The notes: generated from the sequence alone by a model not told the origin. Positions 16,836 to 26,748 are shown, counted from the first letter of the stretch. The stretch: 64,000 nucleotides of DNA from CAITZA01 sp937915285 (GCA_036821825.1 DAISIV010000007.1:46960-110959), one strand, 5' to 3'. Numbers and translations are program-made.

Positions 16836-18413
16836 TCAGGCAAGACCAACCAGCGGCAAAAGTATCCACAAACCGACCCAAAGGCCTATTCCACCCAAAA
16901 TGTCAAAGAAAATTCCAGCCCTTACCATCTTGGTTATAGGAACCATGCCGGACCCGTAAACAATGGCGTTTGGGGGCGTGGAAACCGGCAACATGAATCC
17001 CCAGCTTGCTCCAATGGTAGCTCCAATAGCCGGTGGAATCGGGTTGACTCCTGCTGCCATGGCCAGGGATATCATCACAGGTACTACCATGTTGGCGGAT
17101 GCAGTGTTGGATGATGTCTCGCTCACAAGAATTGAAATGAAGATCGCCCCGAAAGTGATGCCCCACATGGAACTGGCGCCGCTGAGCCCCAGGAGTCCCT
17201 TGCCGACTGCTTCCGCAAGTTTAGTCTCAAACATGAGGTTTCCCAGAGTTATGCCCCCTCCAAAAAGCAGCAGTGTTCCCCAGTCTATTTTAGAGGCCTG
17301 ACTCCATGAAAGAGTGAACTCGCGCTCCTTCCAGTTTACCGGGAGCAGGAACAGAAGAGTGGCTCCGATCAAAGCGGCTACACCCTCAGGTATGTACTTG
17401 CTAAAAGTTTTTACCTCATTCGACGTGGCCCCATATACTATTGCCAGTATTCCTGGAATGATCCACAATGTCACGGTAACAAGGAAGGCAAAAAGGGCAT
17501 TCTTCTGTCCGGTAGACCATCCGCCCAAACGAAGGCGTTCCTGGTCGACGTATTCCCTACACCCCTCTATCCTGGTCAATTCGGGTTTATGCAGATAGTA
17601 CATGAGTATGAACAGCAGGACGAACTGTATCATCAACAGAGGGACGGCAAAACTCATCCACTGAAAGAAAGGAATCCTTACCTGGCAGAATTTTTCAATC
17701 AGGGCTATTCCTATAAGGTTGGGAGGGGTTCCAACTGGAGTGCCGATACCTCCGGCGCTAGCCGCATATGCGGCCATGAGCATCATTCCGGTCCCGAAGC
17801 GCAGCTTCATGGGGTCAACACTCTTGCCAGTCTGCCTCGCCATGATGTCTGCCATGGCATAAACAATTCCGAGGGCAATAGGGAACATCATGGCGGTCGC
17901 AGCCGTGTTGCTGATCCACATGGACAGGAATCCTGTTATTATCCCGAACGCCAGCAATATTCGGCCGGTGCTGTTTCCCACGGCTTTCATTGACATTATG
18001 GCGTATGCAAAACGTTTGTCGAGCTTGTGGACGGCCATGGCCTCGGCGAGCATGAAACTTCCAAGGAAAAGTTGGATGATGGGGTCTGCGAAAGGAGCAA
18101 AAACTTTCTTCACATCAGCTATTCCGAAGGTCACGCATAGCACGGCGCCAAGCATAGCAGTCATGGGGATGGGTATGGGCTCAGTGATCCACCATACGCC
18201 TACCAGTCCTATGATGGCTGCCAGAGTGTGGGCCGTGGGACTTAAACTCGGCATCGGTGTCAAATACAGGAAAATTGCGACAGCCGGGCCCAGGAAAAGA
18301 CCTACCGAGTTTCTCCAGAATTCAAAACGCTCTTCCTGAGCTGAGAGCGTTTCTGCCACTCCTCCGCCTGATGTTGAGGTATTAGCCTGCTTAAATCCCA
18401 AATCATCCGTCAT
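16836..18413 (-). CDS. DASS/SLC13-family sodium:carboxylate symporter
   Basis: 525 residues, about 12 membrane segments. Visible signatures of the divalent anion:Na+ symporter family: WWITEPIPIPMTAMLGAVL early on, the SNTAATAMMFPIALG loop (the SNT Na+/substrate motif), GIGTPVGTPPNLIG, and the second-half repeat SETSSNTASANMVVPV with GFMLPVSTPPNAIVYG. It probably imports succinate, fumarate, malate or related dicarboxylates, or possibly sulfate-like anions. The ATG follows GGAGACC. The CBS-pair gene and a Cache two-component system lie upstream on the same strand and may control it. The exact anion cannot be told from sequence. Confidence 0.94.
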   Translation of the reverse strand: MTDDLGFKQANTSTSGGGVAETLSAQEERFEFWRNSVGLFLGPAVAIFLYLTPMPSLSPTAHTLAAIIGLVGVWWITEPIPIPMTAMLGAVLCVTFGIADVKKVFAPFADPIIQLFLGSFMLAEAMAVHKLDKRFAYAIMSMKAVGNSTGRILLAFGIITGFLSMWISNTAATAMMFPIALGIVYAMADIMARQTGKSVDPMKLRFGTGMMLMAAYAASAGGIGTPVGTPPNLIGIALIEKFCQVRIPFFQWMSFAVPLLMIQFVLLFILMYYLHKPELTRIEGCREYVDQERLRLGGWSTGQKNALFAFLVTVTLWIIPGILAIVYGATSNEVKTFSKYIPEGVAALIGATLLFLLPVNWKEREFTLSWSQASKIDWGTLLLFGGGITLGNLMFETKLAEAVGKGLLGLSGASSMWGITFGAIFISILVSETSSNTASANMVVPVMISLAMAAGVNPIPPAIGATIGASWGFMLPVSTPPNAIVYGSGMVPITKMVRAGIFFDILGGIGLWVGLWILLPLVGLA

Positions 18414-18489
18414 TGCCTGGTCTCCTTACTGTTTCTTCCACTCGAATCTACATCAAATCCATTATTGGATTTGGCGGGGGGCTTATCTC

Positions 18490-19002
18490 CTATCTTGGTC
18501 CAGCCATCTTGACGTCATGGCACAGGCTGCTGAATAAATCACTAAGTCGAATGATTCCAGTCACAGTGTCCTGGGACTGTGCAAACAGGTGCAGGTAAGA
18601 GCCTGACAACAATCTGCAGGCGCCTTCTTCCAGGGAAGCATCCTGATCAATGAACTCGATTTCGGATGGGATGCGAACTATGGATTTCATCCTGATTTCT
18701 TTGGCCTTGAAGTATGCCCGGTCAAACCCGTCGCGGCAGACTTTTATCTGATCATCCATCGAAAGGTCTTCCGAACCGATTATTTTGGAACTACCCAGCA
18801 AGGCCTTTAACATATCGGAGTGTCTCACGCTTCCGATAATCCTGAATCGTTCATCCTCGACCAACAGTACTCTGGGACGGTAGTCAGCCAGCTTGAATCT
18901 GTCTCTGTTTGCTTCCAGCATCACAATTGCGTCATAGATACTGCGATCCACTGAAACCCTGGGACATTCAGCCACCGGGATCATCAGGTCCTTTACCTTC
19001 AT
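18490..19002 (-). CDS. CBS-domain pair protein
   Basis: 170 residues made of two CBS motifs and little else: the N-terminal MKVKDLMIPVAECPRVSVD with RVLLVEDERFRIIGSVRHSDML, and a second copy (IVRIPSEIEFIDQDASLEEGACRLL) ending in GIIRLSDLFSSL. CBS pairs bind adenine nucleotides or SAM and act as energy sensors attached to transporters or enzymes. The start is an ATG after a perfect AAAGGAGG. It lies 76 bases upstream of the DASS transporter on the same strand and could gate it. That link is inference from position. Confidence 0.88.
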   Translation of the reverse strand: MKVKDLMIPVAECPRVSVDRSIYDAIVMLEANRDRFKLADYRPRVLLVEDERFRIIGSVRHSDMLKALLGSSKIIGSEDLSMDDQIKVCRDGFDRAYFKAKEIRMKSIVRIPSEIEFIDQDASLEEGACRLLSGSYLHLFAQSQDTVTGIIRLSDLFSSLCHDVKMAGPR

Positions 19003-19206
19003 GCGAGGAAACCTCCTTTCAAAAAAGAGCGCCCCTGTTAGAATCTATCAAAGGTTGATCAGGCCTAAGAAACCTCAGTAATGACATCAGCCAGCCCAAC
19101 GACACCTTTCAGGCAAAAACATATACCCTACTGATATGATTGTGAATCAGGACAGTTCTGAATTACTTGTAGGAAAATTTCTGACTGTTGAGTCTTTGGA
19201 AGGATC

Positions 19207-19845
19207 TCAGGTCTCGATGAGCCTGTTCTGGAGGGCAAATCTAGCTAACTCAGCGTTATTACGAAGATTTAGTTTTTTAAGAAGTCTCGATCTATGAGTG
19301 TCTACAGTCTTGACACTGATGCCATAAGACGACGCTATTTCTCTGTTTGTCATCCCGAGGGCCAGTCCTCGCAACACTTGCAGTTCACGAGTGGTAAGGG
19401 TTTCCAGGCTCGTTTCACCCCTGCTTCCTCTGGAAAGACTCACAGCCAGGGATTCTGCCGCCTGGTCAGCCAGATAAAATCCACCGTTGTGAACCTGACG
19501 TATGGCCTTAACCAGTTGTTCGGGCGCAGATCTCTTTGTGAGATAACCTTTGGCTCCAAGATTGATTGTTCGAACAACGTACTGGTCCTCCTCGTGCATG
19601 GTTAGCACCAGTACGGGAAGTTTTGGATGGCAGCCATGTAATCGATCGATTACCTCGAGTCCATCCATGCCCGGCATGGAGATGTCAACTACCGCCACAT
19701 CAGGTGATGTTTCTTCAATAAGTTTAAGGGCCTGGCGCCCGTCCGGCGCTTCTGCGACTACTTCCATATCTCCTGCTTCTTGAACGATTCGTTTCAGGCC
19801 AGCCCTTACAATTTCGTGATCATCAGCCAGTAAAACCCTAATCAT
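19207..19845 (-). CDS. NarL/FixJ-family response regulator
   Basis: 212 residues. Receiver at ~1-120 with LLADDHE, phosphoacceptor D54 (VVDISMPGMDG) and TKRSAPEQL in place of the usual conserved-Lys segment. A LuxR-type helix-turn-helix follows at ~145-205 (LTTRELQVLRGLALGMTN, VKTVDTHRSRLLKKL). The ATG at 19845 is preferred over 19848 because of spacing to GGGAGGG. It overlaps the end of the upstream kinase by a few bases, the usual sign of a cognate pair. Likely targets are the downstream CBS and DASS genes. Confidence 0.95.
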   Translation of the reverse strand: MIRVLLADDHEIVRAGLKRIVQEAGDMEVVAEAPDGRQALKLIEETSPDVAVVDISMPGMDGLEVIDRLHGCHPKLPVLVLTMHEEDQYVVRTINLGAKGYLTKRSAPEQLVKAIRQVHNGGFYLADQAAESLAVSLSRGSRGETSLETLTTRELQVLRGLALGMTNREIASSYGISVKTVDTHRSRLLKKLNLRNNAELARFALQNRLIET

Positions 19846-22309
19846 CATCGCCCTCCCAAAGATTGCCCAACGAAACCCGGAATGTCACAAGAACGCCTTT
19901 GCCCAATCCGGATTGAATGTCTATGTAACCGCCGGCTAGAGCTGCGCGTTCTCGCATACCGGCTATTCCAAGTCCTTCAGAGTCGGACAGGTCGGAAACT
20001 TTGAAACCTTTACCGTCATCCCTTACCTTTAGAACTAAAAAATCATCTCTTGAAGCCAGCCAGACTTCAACCTTGGAGGCGTTTGCATAACGGGCGACAT
20101 TAGTCAGAGCCTCCTGCGCTATTCTATAGGCAGCGGTAGCAATTAAATTCGGAATATCAGGAACATCGGTGTATTCGAAATTAATGTTCAAATGAGTCCG
20201 TTTCCTGAAGTCGTCAACCATCCACTCGAGGGCGGCAACAAGACCAAGATCATCAAGCACCCCGGGTCTCAGGCGCAGCGCTATACCACGAACGTCATCT
20301 ATGGTCTTGTCTATCATCGTTCGCATTGCAGTTGCCTGCCCGGTTATTGCAGGATCAACATCTTTCAGATGATCCATTATCCAAACCACATCGAATCTTA
20401 AGGCTGTAAGCGCTTGGCCGAGTTGATCGTGAAGCTCTCGCGCTATAGCTGTCCGCTCTTTTTCCTGGCTTGAAATTATTCGAGCAGAAAGACGCTGCAA
20501 CTGAAGTTGGGCTTTTTTGATTTCCGTAATATCAGTGGCGATTCCACAAATGCTCCTAACCGAGCCATCATCACCGTGCAACGGGAATTTTGCAGCCAGG
20601 TAGATGCGGGCGCCGTCCTCAGAGGGAACACTCTCCTCAAACTGGAATGCTCTTTTCTCGGTAATGACTTTCAGATCATTCATCATGAACTGGTTTGCTA
20701 TCTCCCTGTCAAAAATCTCGTAATCGGTTTTACCGATGATCTGACTTTCCCTGAGACCTATCACATCCTCAAACTTGGAATTTACCTGTATATATTTAAA
20801 TTCCTCGTCCTTTATGAAAACAATTGAAGGGGTATTTCTCAGTATACTGCTGATAATGGACGTCCTCTCAGCGACCTGTTTTTCAAGTCCTTCTGAATAG
20901 AGCCTGAGTTGTTCTCGGGTTATTCTCAACTGCGCTTCAGCGCGTTTTTGTTCGGTCACATCGACAAGCACCGCCAAAGATCTTGACACCCTTCCAAAGG
21001 AGTCCCGCTCAGCTATCGCGGACAGAAGCACATCTATGGTCTCGCCACTTTTTTTTCGAAACTGGTACGATATGTCCGAGAGAAATCCTTTATCCAGAAA
21101 TTCGTTCAGCGCAATCTCATCGGCGTATTTGCGAGAGTCTTCGGTTAAAAATTCTGAAAGTCTCTTACCCACTACCTCTTCACGTATGTAGCCCAAGGTG
21201 TTTAGCCAGTAATCACTTACGCTGATCAGTCTGCCCTGGGGATCAATGGAATGGAGCATCCCTGGAGTATTATTGTAAAGATACCTGTATCTCTCCTCAC
21301 TCTCACGCAAAGCCTTTTCAGCTATCTTCCTCTTGATGATGTCGTGGCTAGCCTGTTTGTAAAGTATTGCGACAGACAAGCCAACGAGTACGCACAGCGG
21401 CAATAGAGGATATGAGGTCAAATCGTAAAAAGGATCAGTTAGTCCCCTGTAGATTGCTTCCAGATCCTGTAGATAGACGACGCTCCATCCGGGGAATCCA
21501 TCAACCGGTAATCTGTAGCTAAGATACTCGTGACCTTGGCCATCAATAAGGTGGTCTGAGTCCCTGCCGGTAAGGCCAATCCAGGGAAATGGGCCAGTCC
21601 CGAACTGTTTGCTGGCCAGAATGCTTTCTGTCTGTTCGGATGACAAAGACTCAAGGGTATGAAAAAGCCAGTCAGGGCGGCTTGAAGCAAAGACTAGTCC
21701 GTTGGGGTCCACAAGCATTATAATTTCCTGGTCCTGCTTGTTCAGCTCTCTCTCTATCAGGTCAGTTGTGTCTTTTATAACCACAACGCCGATCACCTGA
21801 TCGTCCGTATCTCCGAAGACCGGGTGGCTGTAATAAACGCCCCTGTTCCGCGACTCAACCCCCAGGCCCATGTAAACACTTGGGATACCAATGGCCGCTT
21901 TCTGGAAATATGGACGAAAAGAGAAACTCTTTCCTATGAAGCTATCGTGCTGAAAGCGATTGCTGGACGCTATTGTGACACCGTCATCATCCATCAGGTA
22001 GCATACGCTGGTGTCCAGGGACTTATTGAAATGATCAAGAATCCTGTTGGCTACGTTCAGATTTTCTTCCCTCGGCTCCGAAAACGCGCTCCGTATCTCT
22101 TTCAGACCAGCCAGTGTACGCAGAGGTTTTGTCTGTTCCACAAGAAAAGAGGACAGACGCGCTTTTACCTCTCTAGCCCTCGATTCGGAACCTTTGCGAG
22201 TCTCTGCAATGGCGGAATCCTTAAGCGCCTGATAGTAGAAATATCCCCCGATCCCAGACGACATCAGGGCCAGCAAAGAAAGTACGGTCACTATGATTCG
22301 AAGCCGCAT
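19838..22309 (-). CDS. Cache/PAS sensor histidine kinase, NarX-type (HisKA_3)
   Basis: 823 residues. One N-terminal helix (LRIIVTVLSLLALMSSGIGG), a periplasmic double-Cache-like region to ~300, a second helix (LTSYPLLPLCVLVGLSVAIL) and PAS domains at ~335-460 and ~490-610. A HisKA_3 dimerisation helix carries H627 in ERTAIARELHDQLGQ, followed by an HATPase with DDGKGF and GLGIAGMRERAALAGG. The periplasmic Cache sensor suggests a small carboxylate or similar ligand. It is translationally coupled to the NarL-type regulator. A DASS transporter two genes downstream fits a ligand-induced uptake circuit. Confidence 0.94.
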   Translation of the reverse strand: MRLRIIVTVLSLLALMSSGIGGYFYYQALKDSAIAETRKGSESRAREVKARLSSFLVEQTKPLRTLAGLKEIRSAFSEPREENLNVANRILDHFNKSLDTSVCYLMDDDGVTIASSNRFQHDSFIGKSFSFRPYFQKAAIGIPSVYMGLGVESRNRGVYYSHPVFGDTDDQVIGVVVIKDTTDLIERELNKQDQEIIMLVDPNGLVFASSRPDWLFHTLESLSSEQTESILASKQFGTGPFPWIGLTGRDSDHLIDGQGHEYLSYRLPVDGFPGWSVVYLQDLEAIYRGLTDPFYDLTSYPLLPLCVLVGLSVAILYKQASHDIIKRKIAEKALRESEERYRYLYNNTPGMLHSIDPQGRLISVSDYWLNTLGYIREEVVGKRLSEFLTEDSRKYADEIALNEFLDKGFLSDISYQFRKKSGETIDVLLSAIAERDSFGRVSRSLAVLVDVTEQKRAEAQLRITREQLRLYSEGLEKQVAERTSIISSILRNTPSIVFIKDEEFKYIQVNSKFEDVIGLRESQIIGKTDYEIFDREIANQFMMNDLKVITEKRAFQFEESVPSEDGARIYLAAKFPLHGDDGSVRSICGIATDITEIKKAQLQLQRLSARIISSQEKERTAIARELHDQLGQALTALRFDVVWIMDHLKDVDPAITGQATAMRTMIDKTIDDVRGIALRLRPGVLDDLGLVAALEWMVDDFRKRTHLNINFEYTDVPDIPNLIATAAYRIAQEALTNVARYANASKVEVWLASRDDFLVLKVRDDGKGFKVSDLSDSEGLGIAGMRERAALAGGYIDIQSGLGKGVLVTFRVSLGNLWEGDDD

Positions 22310-22346
22310 GAGGACGGAATCCTTTCAGGACTGTTAATCCCTGATC

Positions 22347-23057
22347 CTAAATGCCCAGCTCATCCTTGATTTTCTTGAGATACCTTCGGCTGACCGGAAC
22401 AACTTTCTTAAGGTGGGTCTGAATGATGGCTGACTGATTTTCCTGCAGGACAATTTCGTCAACGTGATCAATGTTTACGAGGTACTGCTTGTGACATCTA
22501 ATAAGATTGCTCCTGGCCTCGAGTACCTTGAGCGTAATTTCCGTGAAAAACTCACCCTGGGAACAGACTAGATACACCCCGGCGGCATTCGATCTTATAT
22601 ACTCCACTTCCGAAATGGGGATCAGTTTTATCCGGTTAGAGGCTACACATGGAATTCTACGGATTTCTGTTCCAGGAATTGCATTGGGGCTCTTGTCATG
22701 CAGTTTTTTCTTAAGTTTCAGAACAGTTTTGGCAAGTCTGTGCTTGTCGACCGGTTTTAGTAGATAGTCAAAAGCGTTCTCTTCAAACGCCTTGATGGCG
22801 TAGACATCGTATGCTGTAACAAAGACGACCATTGGCATGATTTCTTCGTCAATCATGTTCAACAGTTCCAGGCCAGTGATGCCCGGCATCTGTATGTCGA
22901 GAAAAATTACCTGCGGTTTATCCCTTTTAACTGTTTCAAGGGCTCCTATGGCATTGTCGCACTTTCCCACAACCGAAAATGATCTTGTTTCCAGAAGAAG
23001 AGCTTCCAGCTCATCTCGCGCATGAATTTCGTCATCAACTATTAATGCGCGAATCAT
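22347..23057 (-). CDS. LytTR-family response regulator (BtsR/YpdB-like)
   Basis: 236 residues from the ATG at 23057, preceded by GGAGG. The receiver (1-120) has ALIVDDE, phosphoacceptor D54 (FLDIQMPG) and LLKPVDK. The LytTR DNA-binding domain is at ~135-236 (RIPCVASNRIKLIPISEVEY, IRCHKQYLVNIDHVDEI, VVPVSRRYLKKIK). Its start overlaps the end of the LytS-type kinase gene by about 20 bases. In E. coli the related BtsSR and YpdAB pairs control carbon transporters. Here a CstA-type transporter gene lies directly upstream of the kinase, so it is the probable target. Confidence 0.95.
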   Translation of the reverse strand: MIRALIVDDEIHARDELEALLLETRSFSVVGKCDNAIGALETVKRDKPQVIFLDIQMPGITGLELLNMIDEEIMPMVVFVTAYDVYAIKAFEENAFDYLLKPVDKHRLAKTVLKLKKKLHDKSPNAIPGTEIRRIPCVASNRIKLIPISEVEYIRSNAAGVYLVCSQGEFFTEITLKVLEARSNLIRCHKQYLVNIDHVDEIVLQENQSAIIQTHLKKVVPVSRRYLKKIKDELGI

Positions 23058-24729
23058 GGGACACGTCCTCCATTGGAATAGAAACTCTAACGAGAGTCTT
23101 TTCATGAGGGACACAATGGGCTTGAGCCCCGTAACTATTACCCATGACCAGTTTGATCCGCTTGTCTACTATGCGTATTCCCAAGCCATCCTCATTACTC
23201 TTTTCCAGAAAGGCGCCGGCGTTGTCCTCTATATCGATTATGGCTGTTCCATTTTCCCGATAAGCCTTGATGGTGACTAATCCTGGTTCGAGCATGTTTG
23301 ATATACCATGCTTGATTGCATTTTCTATGAGGGGCTGCAGCGTGAAAGCAGGTAAAGTTAGATTCAGGAGGCCTTGATCAATGTCTGTAACAACGGTTAA
23401 CCGGTTTTCGTATCTGGCCTTTTCTATGGTCAAGTATGAATTTACATGAGCCAACTCTTCTTCAAGTGTGGACAGCTCTTTCTTGCGGTTCAGATTTTTT
23501 CTCATGAAAACGCTGAGGTGTATCAGCAGTTCTCTGGCTCGGTTGGCGTCCTTTCTGAGTATCGCAACAATGGTGTTCAACGAATTGAACAGGAAATGGG
23601 GATTGACCTGAGCTTGCAATATTTTGAGTTCCGCTGTTACCAGGAGATTTTTCTGCTGTTCATATCGTGAGATCAGAAGTTGGTTGGACAAGAGGCGAGC
23701 AATTCCCTTTCCAAGCGATTTGTTCATGTTTAGGAAGCGTTTGTTTTTGGCCTCATAAAGCTTTATCGTGCCTACAACGCGGTTCTCGTCCGTCAATGGC
23801 ACAATCAGAGTGGAGTTCAACACACATTTGTCGGAAATAGGGCAAACGAACGTGTCATTGACACCATCCACAAAAACGACCTTATTTTCCTCTATGGCGT
23901 TTCGTGTAAGATCAGACGAGATAGGGGTTCCTGGGAGATGATGCTCCGAACCCAATCCGACAAAAGACAACACCTTCTCAGTGTCAGTTATGGCTACAGC
24001 GCTTACACCGGTTTCTTCCCGTATGATTCCGGCCATGGACTCTGCAGTTTTTGCGTCAAAACCACGCGTGAACAAACCAAGAGTACGCTCCGCAATATTC
24101 AACGCCCTTGAAAGAAACTCTGCAGCCGCTCTGTCCCTCATTTCCCGTTGGTCTCGGATTATGCTCATAAAAAGAGCGCTTCCGCATGAACTGGTAAATA
24201 TCATGGGTACGGCAATAATGCGCACAAGCTCTAGGGCCTCGCTGAAGGGCCTGGAAACAGCTACGATGATAACCATTTGCGCAATTTCGGACACAATGGT
24301 GATCAGGAAGGCGTAGTCCGGCCTGAATATGTCCTGGAGTCTGTTGGTTCTTGCCAGGTAAAGGTGAAGCATTCCCCCAATGAGTCCCTCAACTGTTGTT
24401 GAAAGGCCACAGGAAAAAGCTGTAAATCCTCCCTGAAAGAACCTGTGCAACCCACCTGTAAATCCGACTGCTGTTCCTAGCAGTGGACCACCTATCATGC
24501 CGGCCAACACCGGACCTATTGCCCGTGTGTTTGCCAAAGCGTCCTGAACCGGATGTCCGAGGTAGGTGCCAAGTATGGAAAGGCCTGAAAAGAAAAAATA
24601 TAGCTGTATCTTGTCCTTAACAGCCAGGTGGTCATTGGCCAAAGGCCTGAACCATGGCGATTTGCAATACAAATAGCCAACCACCAAAAAAAACGACATA
24701 GTTTGGAGTAGTGAGAAAAAAAGGCTCAT
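23035..24729 (-). CDS. LytS-type sensor histidine kinase (5TM-5TMR_LYT, GAF, HisKA_8-like)
   Basis: 564 residues from the ATG at 24729 (a TTG two codons earlier is less likely). Six or so membrane helices cover residues 1-190, with the 5TMR_LYT motif (GPVLAGMIGGPLLGTAVGFTGG, GGFTAFSCGLSTTVEGLIGG). A GAF-like domain (~215-350) with CPISDKCVLNS follows. The kinase core has H378 in QAQVNPHFLFNSLNTI and an ATPase with PLIENAIKHG and GLGIRIVDKR. The 5TMR_LYT type includes BtsS, a pyruvate receptor. The adjoining CstA-type gene makes pyruvate or a related carbon signal a reasonable guess. Confidence 0.95.
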   Translation of the reverse strand: MSLFFSLLQTMSFFLVVGYLYCKSPWFRPLANDHLAVKDKIQLYFFFSGLSILGTYLGHPVQDALANTRAIGPVLAGMIGGPLLGTAVGFTGGLHRFFQGGFTAFSCGLSTTVEGLIGGMLHLYLARTNRLQDIFRPDYAFLITIVSEIAQMVIIVAVSRPFSEALELVRIIAVPMIFTSSCGSALFMSIIRDQREMRDRAAAEFLSRALNIAERTLGLFTRGFDAKTAESMAGIIREETGVSAVAITDTEKVLSFVGLGSEHHLPGTPISSDLTRNAIEENKVVFVDGVNDTFVCPISDKCVLNSTLIVPLTDENRVVGTIKLYEAKNKRFLNMNKSLGKGIARLLSNQLLISRYEQQKNLLVTAELKILQAQVNPHFLFNSLNTIVAILRKDANRARELLIHLSVFMRKNLNRKKELSTLEEELAHVNSYLTIEKARYENRLTVVTDIDQGLLNLTLPAFTLQPLIENAIKHGISNMLEPGLVTIKAYRENGTAIIDIEDNAGAFLEKSNEDGLGIRIVDKRIKLVMGNSYGAQAHCVPHEKTLVRVSIPMEDVSHDSRINS

Positions 24730-24853
24730 GGCCAACTTTTCCAGAGGTGATTATTTCTTGGGGCAGATAGGATTTGATAAAAAATCCTGAAAACCCCAAT
24801 AGTTGATTTTAGCCTTCATGCGCGACCGCATCAAGGGCTAAGGGCTGGGTCCA

Positions 24854-24904
24854 CAAAAAAGAATTCGGCCAGGTCCACCAAATGTTTGCGGAACTGGCCG
24901 AATG
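24854..24904 (-). terminator. Intrinsic terminator after the CstA-type gene
   Basis: On the minus strand ATTCGGCCAG (24903-24894) pairs perfectly with CTGGCCGAAT (24872-24863), and the second arm runs into TTCTTTTTTG. The loop is about 21 bases. It separates the transporter from the LytS gene downstream. Confidence 0.8.
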
Positions 24905-24933
24905 TAAAGAAATAATTCAATGTGTCGGGAAAT

Positions 24934-26748
24934 CTATGAGGTAGCTGCGTTGAACTTCTCTTCCAGTTCTTCTTCAGTTAATTGCGACCCTGGATCGGTC
25001 AACAGCTTATACCACGTCCTGAAAGCCTCCACGAATACCCCGCTCATTAGAATCATGAGAATAACCGATAGGACTACCAGCAGCATCAACCCCTTTGGCC
25101 AGAAGTTGTTAACAATGTTTAGGTATCCCGCTGACATCGTGACAGGAACCATGAAAAGGCCCGGTATGGCAGTCACTAGCGCGTATTTTGGTTTACCCAT
25201 TCTCAATATCATTGTGGTTCCAATTATCAGACCGCATGTGGCTAATAACTGGTTACTCATTCCAAACAATGGCCAGATCGTGGTGATGTCTCCCGTGTAG
25301 ACGAGGTATCCCCATGCAAGGGTGAACAGGAAGCTAGTCGAAACAATTCCAGGAACCCACTTCTTTTCAAGGAATTTCGGGATCACTACCCCTATCATTT
25401 CCTGAAGCAGGTAGCGTCCTACCCTTGTGCCCGTGTCAACGGCCGTCAAAATGAATACCGCTTCAAACATGATTGCAAAATGATACCAGTACGCCATCAG
25501 GTTTTCCATGTAGGGCACTGATGAAAAGATGTAGGCCATGCCTACGGCCAACGAAACAGCGCCTCCAGGACGACCTTGTAACTGCTCGCCTACCGCTTGA
25601 GACAGGCTCGGTAAATGGACTGTTGTCAGGCCTAGCTTTTCGAAGGCCGCTGGGGCCGCATTAATGGCGAAATAATCAGCGGGAACAAGCACGCACGCCG
25701 CTATCAATGCCATGATCGCCACGAAACCCTCGGCAAGCATAGCGCCATAACCAACAAATGGTATGTCCTGCTCACTCGAAATCATCTTGGGAGTAGTCCC
25801 GGTTCCAATTATGGCATGGAATCCAGAGAGCGCTCCACAGGCTATGGTTATAAACAGGAAGGGATACACAGATCCGGGGACAATCGGTCCGCCTCCATGA
25901 ATATACTGGGTGAGAGGCGCCATCTGCAGGTCAGGTCTGACCACGAGAATTCCAACCGCCAGCATGAAGATTGTTCCCAGTTTAAGGTATGTCGAAAGAT
26001 AATCCCTTGGACACAACAACAACCACACAGGTAGAGCCGAAGCTACGAAGCCGTATATTGGTATAAAGATTGACAACTGAGGTTTAGAAAGTGTGAAGAA
26101 TGACGCCAGGGTTGGGTTTCCCGCAACATAAGGGCCTGTAACAACTGCAAGAAACAGCATTGCTGCCCCCATCAGACTTCCACCACGGACATCGCCTGGC
26201 TTGATTATGTGCATGTACACGCCCATGATCAAGGCAATCGGGATAGTGCAGAAAACGGTGTAAGCGCCCCAGGGGCTATGAAACATTGCGTTGACAACAG
26301 CAATCGAAAGACCGGCCAGTGTCAGGATCAGGATGAACAAAATGGCTATCGAGGCTACCCCACCAGCAGTCGGCCCGATTTCGGTCTTCGCAATGATAGA
26401 AAGACTCTGACCCTTGTAACGCACCGAGGCGAACAACACGACCATGTCGTGAACTGCTCCTGCTACAACTGCCCCGATTATTATCCAGAGGGCTCCGGGG
26501 AGGAATCCGAACTGGGCGGCCAAAACCGGTCCCAATAAGGGCCCGGCTGCCGCTATGGCAGCAAAGTGATGACCAAATAGAACATATTTGTTGGTCGCAT
26601 GGTAGTCGTGACCGTCCTCCATGGTCACTGCAGGGGTAGGTTTTGCGGGATTGATCTTGAGAACTTTCCTGGCTATAAACAGCCCATAAAATCTGTATGC
26701 CAGGACAAATACCAGCAAAGCTACAAAAACCAGGGTTAGAGCATTCAC
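24934..26748 (-). CDS. cstA: CstA-family carbon starvation transporter (pyruvate/peptide)
   Basis: 604 residues from the GTG at 26748, chosen because AAGGAGG lies seven bases upstream; the next upstream frame extension lacks a site. About 16 hydrophobic segments. CstA signatures: VTMEDGHDYHATNKYVLFGHHFAAIAAAGPLLGP near the N-terminus and GFHAIIGTGTTPKMI in the middle, plus AVDTGTRVGRYLLQE. Relatives take up pyruvate (BtsT, CstA in E. coli) or peptides with H+. It lies just upstream of a LytS/LytTR pair of the type that controls BtsT in E. coli. It ends in its own terminator. Confidence 0.95.
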   Translation of the reverse strand: MNALTLVFVALLVFVLAYRFYGLFIARKVLKINPAKPTPAVTMEDGHDYHATNKYVLFGHHFAAIAAAGPLLGPVLAAQFGFLPGALWIIIGAVVAGAVHDMVVLFASVRYKGQSLSIIAKTEIGPTAGGVASIAILFILILTLAGLSIAVVNAMFHSPWGAYTVFCTIPIALIMGVYMHIIKPGDVRGGSLMGAAMLFLAVVTGPYVAGNPTLASFFTLSKPQLSIFIPIYGFVASALPVWLLLCPRDYLSTYLKLGTIFMLAVGILVVRPDLQMAPLTQYIHGGGPIVPGSVYPFLFITIACGALSGFHAIIGTGTTPKMISSEQDIPFVGYGAMLAEGFVAIMALIAACVLVPADYFAINAAPAAFEKLGLTTVHLPSLSQAVGEQLQGRPGGAVSLAVGMAYIFSSVPYMENLMAYWYHFAIMFEAVFILTAVDTGTRVGRYLLQEMIGVVIPKFLEKKWVPGIVSTSFLFTLAWGYLVYTGDITTIWPLFGMSNQLLATCGLIIGTTMILRMGKPKYALVTAIPGLFMVPVTMSAGYLNIVNNFWPKGLMLLVVLSVILMILMSGVFVEAFRTWYKLLTDPGSQLTEEELEEKFNAATS

